Source: Endozoicomonas sp. (ex Botrylloides leachii) (lineage in GTDB: Bacteria; Pseudomonadota; Gammaproteobacteria; Pseudomonadales; Endozoicomonadaceae). Taken from it: 34,647 nt of DNA. Within the stretch, counting starts at the first letter, position 1. Each line of letters opens with the position of its first letter. Positions 1-12,000 of the stretch are shown here, in pieces. Under the pieces are notes generated by a model. That model saw only the letters and a list, made by a program, of their open reading frames with translations, was not told where the DNA came from and ran no database searches. The DNA lies in NCBI GenBank assembly GCA_028728195.1, contig JAQYUY010000138.1, positions 1 through 34,647 on the forward strand. Reading direction: 5' to 3'. The translations under genes and the position numbers were made by a program.

Positions 1-3000
1 AAAGCTTAAGTTTAGGGTTAGTAGAAAGCGATGAGTTTGCACTACATACCTATACAACCAGCAATCAACACATGCCCGTTATTTCTCCGCTAGATAACGG
101 CGGCTTTATTAGTGCTTGGACTTCAAGTAATTCTTCATCATCCACCGGCGGTGATGGCAGTAGCAATAGCATTAAGGCACAGCTGTTTGATAAAGATGGT
201 GAGAAGGTTGGTAACGAATTTCTGGTCAACGCAAATACTTATAATGTGCAATTCCAACCATCTGTTACCACGCTAACCGACGGCGACGTACTGATGACAT
301 GGGCCAGTTATCATGGTGGTTCTTATCGAACCTATGGCCGCCGTTTTGATCAGGATGGCAACGCTCAAACCAGTGATATGGTGATGTTTGAGAGCAGCGG
401 TACGACTCAATATGAGCCTGATATCAGCGCATTGGAAGACGGTGGGTTTATTGTTAGCTGGGAAGACACCAGTCTTGATGGCAGTGATTATGGCATCTAT
501 TCTCAGCGCTTTAGTGCCGAGAATGTGGGTTATGGTCAGGTTAAAGTTAATGATTATACGGCGAATTATCAGGGTAAACCATCAACAGCAGGATTAGCTG
601 ACGGCGGCTATGTGATTGCTTGGGGAGGTAGGGGGGCAGATCAGACCGGTGATAATGGTATTTATCTACGCCGTTATGATGCCAATGGCGAGACCATTGC
701 AGAAATCACAGTCAATGAAACGCTTTCAGGCCATCAATCTACGCCTCAGGTCACTGCCTTAGCCGATGGCGGCTACGTGGTTAGTTGGCACTCCAACCAA
801 GATGGTTCTTACAATGTCTATGCCCGCACCTACAATGCAGCAGGTGAAGCCACCAGTGGTGAGCTAAAAATCAGTGAGCATGATTCAATTAGCGAATATA
901 ACAACGATATTCTGGCGCTGAACGACGGCGGTTTTATGGTGTCTTGGTATGCCAATGTGGAAGGCGATACTGATGTTTATTCACGCCGTTTCAATGCCAC
1001 GGGTGAAGCCGAAGGAGATGCTTTCCGACTCAACGATTATATCGGTGGTGGTGAATATTACCCGTCACTGGAGCAGCTAGCCGATGGCCGCATAGTCGCC
1101 TCGTGGCAGTCAAGTACTCAAGATGGCAGTGGTATCGGTGTCTATGGTAAGCTGATTGCCTTGGATGGTCAGGTGACCGATAGTGCGGCCAATGGCACCG
1201 CTGTGGGTCAGGTCAATGTGGATGACCCAGACTTTGGCGATACCCATAGCTTTGCGCTGATTGATGATGCTAGTGGTCGTTTCAGTATTGATAGCACCAC
1301 CGGTGTTATCACCTTAGCCGATACTTCCAAGTTAGATTATGACGATGCTACTAGCCATGATGTCGTGGTGCGTGTTACCGACAGTGGTGGCGAAACATTA
1401 ACACAAACCCTGACCATTGAAGTGGCTCAGGGTAACCGAGCACCGGAAAGCTTAAGTTTAGGTCGAGTAGAAAGCGATGACTTTGCACTACATACCTATA
1501 CAGCCAGCGATCAGCATACACCTGTTATCTCTCCACTGGATAACGGTGGATTTATTAGTGTTTGGCGTACGCAGAATTATGGCTCGTCATCAAGTGGTGG
1601 TGATGGCAATAGTGATAGTGTTAGAGCACAACTATTTGATAAGGAAGGTGAGCAAGTCGGTAGTGAATTTCTGGTCAATTCAAATACCTATAGTATTCAA
1701 TATCAACCATCGGTTACCACGCTAACCGATGGCGATGTACTGATGACCTGGACTAGTTATCATAGCGGTTCATTTAGAGTTTATGGTCGTCGTTTTGATC
1801 AGGATGGCAACGCTAAAAACAGTGATATGGTGCTGTTTGAGAGCAGTGGTACGACTCAATATGAGCCTAATGTCAGCGCATTGGAAGACGGTGGTTTTAT
1901 TGTTAGCTGGGAAGATAGCAGTCTTGACGGCGATAGTTATGGCATTTTCGCTCAGCGCTTTAGTGCCGAGAATGTGGGGTATGGGCAGTTTAAAGTCAAC
2001 AATTATACGACGGGTTCTCAGCGTTATCCATCAACAGCAGGCTTAGCTGACGGCGGTTATGTGATTGCTTGGGGAGGTAGGGGGGCTGATCAGACTGATA
2101 ATGACGGTATTTATTTACGCCGTTATGATGCCAATGGTGAAACCATTGCAGAAATCACGGTCAATGAAACACTTTCAGGCAACCAGAACAGTCCCCAGGT
2201 CACAGCCTTAGCCGATGGCGGTTATGTGGTCAGCTGGTATGGTTCTTCCAATGTCTATGCCCGCACCTACAATGCCGCAGGTGAAGCCACCAGTGGTGAA
2301 CTAAAAATCAGTGAGAGTGTTTCAAATACTAGCGATATTCTGGCGCTGGACGATGGCGGTTTTGTGGTGTCTTGGCATGGCTATGTAGAAGGCGATGATG
2401 ATGTTTATGCACGCCGTTATAATGCTACCGGTGAAGCCGAAGGCGATGCCTTTCGAATCAGCGATCATGTTGGCGGCACTGAAAACTATGCAACGCTTGC
2501 ACAGTTGGCTGATGGTCGTATCGTCGCCACATGGCAGTCAGATTCTCAAGATGGCAGTGGTTGGGGTGTCTATGGCAAACTGATTGCTTTAGATGGTCAG
2601 GTGACCGACAGTGCAGCCAATGGCACCGCGGTGGGTCAAGTCAATGTGGATGATCCAGACTTTGCTGATACCCATAGCTTTGTGCTGGTTGATGATGCCA
2701 ACGGCCGTTTTAGTATTGATAGCACCACTGGTGTTATCACCCTAGCAGATACTTCCCAAGTAGATTATGACGATGCCACCAGCCATGATGTCGTGGTGCG
2801 GGTCACCGATAGTGGCGGCAAGGAATTAGAGCAAACCCTAACCATTGAAGTAGCTCAGGACAACCGAGCACCGCAAAGTTTAAGTTTAGATCCAGTAGAA
2901 AGTGATGAGTTTGCACTACATACCTATACAGGCAGCGATCAGCATATGCCTGTTATTTCTCCGCTGGATAGCGGTGGCTTTATTAGTGTTTGGTATTCGG

Positions 3001-6000
3001 AAAACGGCTCATCATCAACTGGTGGTGATGGCAGTGGTTATAGCATTAAGGCACAGCTATTTGATCAGAATGGAAGTAAGGTCGGTAATGAATTTCTGGT
3101 TAATACCAATACCGATAGTTATCAATATCAACCGTCGGTTACGACGCTAACCAACGGCGACGTGCTGATGACATGGGTCAGCTATCATAGCGGTTCTTAT
3201 CGAACCTATGGGCGCCGTTTTGATCAGGATGGTAATGCTAAAACCAGTGATATGGCATTGTTTGAGAGCAGTGGTGCACAGCAATATGAGCCTGATGTCA
3301 GCGCATTGGCAGATGGTGGTTTTATTGTTAGTTGGGAAGATGCCAGTCTTGATGGCAGTGATTATGGTATCTATGCCCAACGCTTTAGTGCTGAGAATGT
3401 GGGTTATGGGCAGGTTAAAGTTAATAGTTATACGACAAATGCTCAATCTGATCCGTCAACGGCAGGGTTAGCTGACGGCGGTTATGTGATTGCTTGGGGG
3501 GGTAGGGGAACCGATCAGACCGGTGATGATGGTGTTTATTTACGCCATTATGATGCCAATGGCGAAACCGTTGCAGAAATCACGGTCAATGAAACATTTT
3601 CAGGTAATCAAAATAGACCTCAGGTGGCTGCCTTAGCCGATGGCGGTTATGTGGTCAGTTGGTCGTCTTATGAAGATGACCGCTATAATATTTATGCTAG
3701 AAGCTACAATGCCGAGGGCGAACCTACCAGTAGTGAAGTAAAAATCAGTCAGAATACTGCGGTAAGTGAATATAACAGCGATATTATTGCTTTGGATGAT
3801 GGCGGCTTTATGGTCTCGTGGCATAGTGCTGCAGAAGGCGATACCAATGTTTATGCCCGCCGATACAATGCCCGCATGGAGGCCGAGGGTGATGCATTTC
3901 AGCTGAATGATTACATTGATGGCAGTGAAAGTGCGCCAACGTTAGCACAGTTAGCTGATGGCCGTATTGTTGCCACGTGGCAGTCTTCATCTAAAGATGG
4001 CAGCGGCTCCGGTGTGTTTGGCAAGCTGATCGCTTTAGATGGTCAGGTCATGGACAGTGCTGGTAATGGCACTACCATAGGTCGAGTGAATGTGGATGAC
4101 CCTGATTTTGCAGACGAACATACCTTTATCTTAACTGATGATGCTGGCGGCCGCTTTGTTATTGATGAAACTACAGGTGAGATAACGGTTGGTAATGGAG
4201 CATTACTCAATTACAGTGACGCAAATTATCATGAGATAGCCGTAACAGTGACTGATAGTGCGGGTAATACCCTTACCCAGACTATGACTATTGATGTGAC
4301 CCCGACAAATCGGGCGCCTACCAGCATGAGCTTGCAGGTCTCACAGGGAGCAGAATTTCCTTTACATACCTTTACGACAGATGACCAAGAGGACCCTGAT
4401 GTTATAGCGTTAGATAACGGTGGTTTTATATCGGTATGGACCAGTGAGCATGCTGATTCATCTTCAGGTGGTGATGGAAGTGGTTTTAGTATAAAGGCGC
4501 AGTTATTTGGCGCTGATGGTGAGCCGCAAGCATCGGAATTTTTTATTAATCAAAGTACGACTAATCAACAGCTACACCCTGATGTTACTCGATTAATTAA
4601 TGGCGATGTAATGATTTCATGGTCGTCTAATCATGACGGTAATTATCGTGTTTATGGCCGACGGTTTGACCAAGAAGGCAATGCCTTGGGGGATGAAATA
4701 GCGCTATTTGAAACATCAGGTAGTCAACAATATAAACCAGATATAACAGCGCTGGCGGATGGAGGCTATTTAACAACGTGGCATGACAGCAGTTTGGATG
4801 GCAGTGGCGATGGTGTGTTTTCTCAGCGGTTTAGCGCAGATGATGTGAGTTATGGGCAGACTCAGGTCAATCGCTACACAGCTGGCGGGCAAAGTGATCC
4901 GCGTACTGTTGGCCTGCCCGATGGCGGTTATGTCATTACCTGGACCGGCAGGGGAGCTGATCAAACCAGCGATACCGGTGTCTATATGCGCCAATACTCT
5001 GCTAAGGGTGAAACCGTTGCAGAGGGAACTGTGACTCAGAATACTACCGGAGAACAAGATTATCCGCATATCACAACGTTATCTAATGGTGGCTATGTCA
5101 TTACTTGGAGCTCAACCCATGAAGATGGTAGAGAAGTATTTGCCCGAGTTTATGCTAGTGATGGCACCCCTGAAAGTAATGAAATTAGCGTGAGCATGCA
5201 GGCAGCTGATAATAATAGGCCAAAAGATATTGTTGGTCTTGATGATGGTGGCTTTCTTATTGCTTGGGAGGCAGAAAATGCCGATGGCTCTAGCTCTGGC
5301 TCTGATATTTATGCACGCAGATTTAATGCTGATGGCTCATCAGTGGGAGAACGCTTTCGATTAAATGATGAGGTGCTGGATGATCAATCAGAGGTTAAGC
5401 TGGATGTATTAAATGATGGTCGTATAGTTTCGCTTTGGCAATCGGCAAATCAAGATGGCAGTGGTAGTGGTATCTACGGCAAAGTATTGGCGATGAATGG
5501 CTTGTTAAAAGAAGGTGCCGCTAATGGCACAGAAGTCGGTCAGATTGCCGTTAATGATCCTGATATAGATGACGTCCATCAATTTGAGTTAACTGATGAT
5601 GCAGGCGGCCGTTTTATCATTGATGCTAACACAGGGGTGATCTCGTTGGCTGATAGCGGCCTGATTGATTATGAAAATAATACCTCCCACGCTGTGTCTA
5701 TTCAGGTCACTGATAGTGCCGGTCATACCTTGATGCAAACAATGACGATTGAAGTAACACAGCCTGACTATGCTCCACAGGGTATCAGCCTTGAATCGGT
5801 AGCAGGTGATGAATTTGTTATTAACTATGGCAAATTGGGTAACCAGGTGAATCCGGTGATTACTCACTTTGATGACGGTGGTTTTATTGTTGCTTGGGTT
5901 AACGAGCACGCTGCGCTGTCATCAGGGGGGGATGGTAGTGGGTCTTCTATTAAAGCGCAGCGCTATGATGCTGAAGGTAATAAAGTCAGCTTTGAATATC

Positions 6001-9000
6001 AGCTTAATGAACCTTCAGCAAATAACCAAGTTCAACCGGCTATTACAACATTGGCCAATGGTGATGTGCTGATTACTTGGGGATCAATCCATCAAGGCAG
6101 TTATTACCGCACATATGGCCGTCGCCTTGATGCTGAGGGCACACCTGTGGGAGAAGAAATTGTTTTATTTGAAAGTGCCCCAGGTCATCAGGAGCAGCCT
6201 AAGGTCAGCGCCCTTGCAGATGGTGGCTATATTGTTAGTTGGTATGATACCAATGCTGCTGATGGTAGCGGTAGCGGGGTTTATGCCCAGAGATTTGATA
6301 ACAATGACCAAGGGTCAGGGCAGTTTTTGGTTAATAGTTATGTGACAAATAATCAAAAATCTCCTGATACTGCAGGGTTGCCTGATGGCAGTTATATTGT
6401 TGTATGGTCCGGACCAGGTGCTGACCAAACGGGGAACGATGGCGTTTATATGCGCCATTATAACGCAGAGGGTGAATCACTTTATGAGCGATCTGTTAGT
6501 AATACATTAACTGGCCATCAGCAATACGCAAAAGTGGTGGCACTTATTGATGGCAGCTATGTGGTTAGTTGGTCATCTAATCATAACGGTGAAAATGAGG
6601 TCTATGCTCGACACTTTAGTGCAGGGGGTGAGCCTGTAGGTGATGAATTCAAAGTCAGTAACCAGCCTTTCAGTGACAGTAATACCACGGATATTATTGC
6701 CCTAGATGATGGTGGCTTTATTGTTAGCTGGAATGCTATCAATGCCGATGGTGACGGTAATGAGGTATATGCGAGGCGCTATGATAACGCAGATAATGCA
6801 GCTGGTGATGCTTTTAGGTTGAGCGATTATACAGACAGTAACCAGAATGATGCTCAGCTGCAACAGCTAGCCAATGGTAAACTGGCTACAGTGTGGGAAT
6901 CGAGCGGCCAAGATGGTGATGGTTATGGTATTTATGGCCGTTTGATTGATTTAGATAGTGTCGTTAAGGAAACGACGGAGGCAGGCACTGTCGTTGGCCG
7001 AGTAAAAGTAGATGACCCAAATTTAGGTGACCAACATCAATTTGAATTAGTGGATGACAGTGATGGCCGTTTTGCTATTGATGAAAGTACAGGGATCATT
7101 ACAGTGGTGAACCCTGAGCTGATTAATTATGCCGATGCTGATCATCATGACCTTTCTATCAGAGTGACTGATAGTAGCGGCCTTGAATTCACACAAATAG
7201 TTACGATTGATGTGACGCCCGTCAATGATGCATCTAAAGCGCCTACAGCGATGAGTCTCGATCGAGTGATGGGTGATGAATTTGCATTACATACCTATAC
7301 AACTAGCACCCAGAGTACACCAATTATTTCTCCGTTAGATAACGGTGGCTTTATTAGTGTTTGGTATACGCAGAATAGCTCGTCATCAACCGGTGGTGAT
7401 GGCAGTAGTTATTCTGTCAAAGCACAATTATTTAATGCTGACGGTGAAAAGGTCGGTAATGAATTTCTGGTTAATTCAAATACCTCTGGTGCTCAATATC
7501 AACATTCAGTTACCACACTAACCAATGGCGACGTACTAATAACTTGGAGCAGTTCCCATAGTGGCTCTTATCGAATCTATGGCCGCCGTTTTGATCAGGA
7601 TGGCAACGCTGAAACCGGCGATATGATACTGTTTGAAAGCAGTGGTCCGGCTCAATATGATCCGGATGTCAGCGCATTAGAAGACGGTGGATTTATTGTT
7701 AGCTGGGAAGACACCAGTCTTGATGGCAGTAATTATGGCATCTACGCCCAGCGCTTTAGTGCCGATAATGTAGGTTACGGCCAAGTTCTAGTTAATAGTT
7801 ATACGACAAATTATCAAACTAATCCGTCAACGGCAGGCTTAGCTGACGGTGGCTATGTGATTGCCTGGGGAGGTAGGGGGGCCGATCAGACCGGTGATAA
7901 CGGTATTTATTTACGCCGTTATGATGCCAATGGCGAGACCATTGCAGAAATCACGGTCAATGAAACGCTTTCAGGCACCCAGAATAGCCCTCAGGTCACA
8001 GCCTTAGCCGATGGCGGTTATGTGGTCAGTTGGAACTCCAACCAAGATGGTTCTTATAATGTCTATGCCCGAACCTACAATGCAGCAGGTGAAGCTACCA
8101 GTGGTGAACTAAAAATCAGTGAGCATGATTCAATTGGCGAATATAACAACGATATTCTGGCGCTGGACGATGGCGGTTTTATGGTGTCTTGGTATGGCAG
8201 CCTGGAAGGCAATAATGATGCTTATGCGCGTCGTTTCAATGCCTCAGGTGAAGCCGTAGGAGATGCTTTCCGACTCAACGATTATATCGGTGGTGCTGAA
8301 GATGTCCCGACACTGGCACAACTAGCTGATGGTCGTATCGTCGCCTCATGGCAGTCAAGTACTCAAGATGGCAGTGGTTACGGCGTCTATGGCAAGCTCA
8401 TTGCCTTAGATGGTCAGGTGACCGAAAGTGCTGCCAATGGCACCGCCGTGGGTCAGGTCAATGTGGATGATCCGGACTTTGGCGATACCCATAGCTTTAT
8501 GCTAATTGATGATGCCAACGGCCGTTTCAGTATTGATAGCACCACCGGTGTTATCACCTTAGCCGATACTTCACAGGTAGATTATGACGATGCCTCCAGC
8601 CATGATGTCGTGGTGCGTGTTACCGACAGTGGCGGCGAAACATTAGAACAAACCCTGACCATTGAAGTGGCTCAAGGTAACCGAGCACCGGAAAGCTTAA
8701 GTTTAGGTCGAGTAGAAAGCGATGACTTTGCACTACATACCTATACATCAAGCGATCAGCATACACCCGTTATTTCTCCGCTAGATAATGGCGGCTTTAT
8801 TAGTGTTTGGTATACAAAAAACAGCTCATCAACCGGCGGTGATGGCAATAGTTATAGTATTAGAGCACAACGTTTTGATAAGGAAGGTGAGCAAGTCGGT
8901 AGTGAATTTCTGGTCAATTCAAATACCTATAGCGTTCAATATCAACCGTCGGTTACCACGCTAACCGATGGCGATATGCTGATGACTTGGACCAGTTATC

Positions 9001-12000
9001 ATGGAGGTTCTTATCGAATTTATGGTCGTCGTTTTGATCAGGACGGCAATGCCCAAACCAGCGATATGGTGCTATTTGAGAGCAGTGGCTCGCATCAATT
9101 TGATTCTGATATCAGCGCATTAGATGACGGTGGATTTATTGTTAGCTGGTCAGACAACAGTCTTGATGGCAGTAGTGACGGTATCTATGCTCAGCGCTTT
9201 AGTGCCGATAATGTAGGTTATGGGCAGGTTCAAGTTAATAGTTATACGACAGGATCCCAATCTAGTCCGTCAACCGCAGGCTTAGCTGATGGCGGTTATG
9301 TGATTGTCTGGAAAGGTAGAGGAGCCGATCAAACCGGTGATGACGGTATTTATTTACGCCGTTATGATGCCAATGGCGAAACCATTGCAGAAATCACGGT
9401 CAATGAAACGCTTTCAGGCACGCAATATATGCCTGAGGTCACAGCCTTAGCCGATGGCGGTTATGTGGTCAGTTGGTCTTCTTCGCAAGATGGTTCTTAC
9501 AATGTTTATGCCCGAATCTACAACGCCGCAGGTGAAGCCACCGGTGGTGAACTAAAAATCAGTGAGCATGATTCAATTGGCGAATATAACAGCGATATTC
9601 TGGCGCTGGACGACGGCGGTTTTGTGGTATCTTGGTATGGCAATATAGAAGGCGATACCGATGTTTATGCACGCCGTTATAGTGCTACCGGTGAAGCTGA
9701 AGGCGATGCATTTCGGATCAGCGATCATGTTAACGGCACTGAAAATAGTGCAACGCTTGCACAGTTAGCGGACGGTCGTATCGTCGCCACATGGCAGTCA
9801 GATTCTCAAGATGGCAGCGGTTACGGTGTTTATGGCAAGCTGATTGCCTTGGATAGTCAGGTGACCGACAGTGCCGCCAATGGCACCGCCGTGGGTCAGG
9901 TTAATGTGGATGACCCAGACTTTGCTGATACCCATAGCTTTGTACTGATTGATGATGCCAATGGCCGCTTCAGTATTGATAGCACCACCGGTGTGATAAC
10001 CCTCGCGGATACTTCTCAGGTAGATTATGACGATGCTACTAGCCATGATGTCGTAGTGCGGGTCACTGATAGCGGTGGCGAAACATTAACACAAACCCTG
10101 ACCATTGAAGTGGCTCAGGGTAACCGAGCACCGGAAAGCTTAAGTTTAGGTCGAGTAGAAAGCGATGAGTTTGCACTACATACCTATGCATCGGGCAGTC
10201 AGTATAACCCTGTGGTTTCTCCGCTAGATAACGGTGGCTTTATTAGTGCTTGGACTTCGAGTAATTCTTCGTCATCCACCGGCGGTGATGGCAGTAGCAA
10301 TAGCATTAAAGCACAGCTATTTGATAAGGATGGTGAGAAGGTTGGTAACGAGTTTCTGGTTAATACAAATACTTATAATGTACAGTCACAACAGTCTGTT
10401 ACCACGCTAACCGACGGCGATGTGCTGATAACGTGGGTTAGTAATCATAGCGGCTCTTATCGAACCTATGGCCGTCGTTTTGATCAGGATGGCAATGCCC
10501 AAACCAGTGATATGGTGCTGTTTGAAAGCAGTGGTTCACAGCAATATACTCCTAATATCAGCGCATTGGCAGATGGTGGTTTTATTGTTAGCTGGGAAGA
10601 TAACAGTCTTGATGGCAGTGGTTATGGTATCTATGCCCAACGCTTTAGTGCCGAGAATGTGGGTTATGGTCAGTTTAAAGTTAATAGTTATACGACAAAC
10701 TCTCAATACGAGCCATCAACGGCCGGCTTAGCTGACGGCGGTTATGTGATTGCTTGGGGAGGTAGGGGAGCCGATCAGACCGGTGATAATGGTATTTATT
10801 TACGCCGTTATGATGCCAATGGTGAGACCATTGCAGAAATCACGGTCAATGAAACGCTTTCAGGCATCCAGAATACGCCTGAGGTCACAGCCTTAGCCGA
10901 TGGGGGCTATGTGGTCAGTTGGCACTCCAACCAAGATGGTTCTTACAATGTCTATGCCCGCACTTACAATGCCGCGGGTGAAGCCACCAGTGGTGAACTA
11001 AAAGTTAGTGAGCATGATTCAATTGCCGAATATAACAACGATATTCTGGCGCTGGACGACGGCGGCTTTATGGTATCTTGGCATGGCAATGTGGAAGGCG
11101 ATGATGATGTTTATGCACGCCGTTATAGTGCCACCGGTGAAACCGTAGGCGATACATTTCGAATCAGCGATCATGTTAACGGCACTGAAAATGATGCAGC
11201 GCTTGCACAGTTGGCGGATGGTCGTATCGTCGCCATATGGGAAAGTTCTCAAGATACCAGTGGCTATGGTATCTATGGCAAACTGATTGCCTTAGATGGT
11301 CAGGTGACCGACAGTGCTGCCAATGGCACCGCCGTCGGCCAAGTTAATGTGGATGATCCAGACTTTGGCGATACCCATAGTTTTGTGCTTATTGATGATG
11401 CTAACGGTCGTTTTAGTATTGACTCAGCTACTGGGGTCATTCGTGTTGCTGATCCTGCTCAAATTAATTATATCGAAAACAGCAGTCATGACCTCTCTGT
11501 ACGGGTAACCGATAGCGCAGGTAATACATTGGTGGAAACAGTCACTATAAACGTGGTATCTACATCAAGTATACCTGCTGTGCTTTCTTTGGAAAGCGCT
11601 GAAACCGATGAGTTTGCATTACATGAATCAACGTTAGGAGAACAAATCTCGCCGAGTATCACTGCACTTAATAATGGCGGCTTCTTTTCTGTATGGACTA
11701 ACCAGAATACCACGGTAAATGAAGGGGGGGATGGGAGCGGATCCAGCATTAAAGCACGTATTCATAATGATGAGGGTCAACCCATTGGCGATGAATTTTA
11801 TATTAACCAAAACACTATTGGTGACCAAAGCGAACCCTCTATGACAACGTTGAGCAACGGAGATATTCTCGTGACATGGCTGTCAGTCATTGACGGTAAT
11901 AATAGGGTTTATGGGCGCCGTTTTAGTAACGAGGGTGAAGCAAAAGGGAGTGAGTTTGAACTATTTGATCAGGCGGATAGCGAACATAATACACCTGATA

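Noticed and set aside
72-74. ATG at 72 as the start of the giant gene
   Set aside because: The same frame is open back to base 3 and encodes the repeat-unit start that precedes every other unit, so this methionine is internal.
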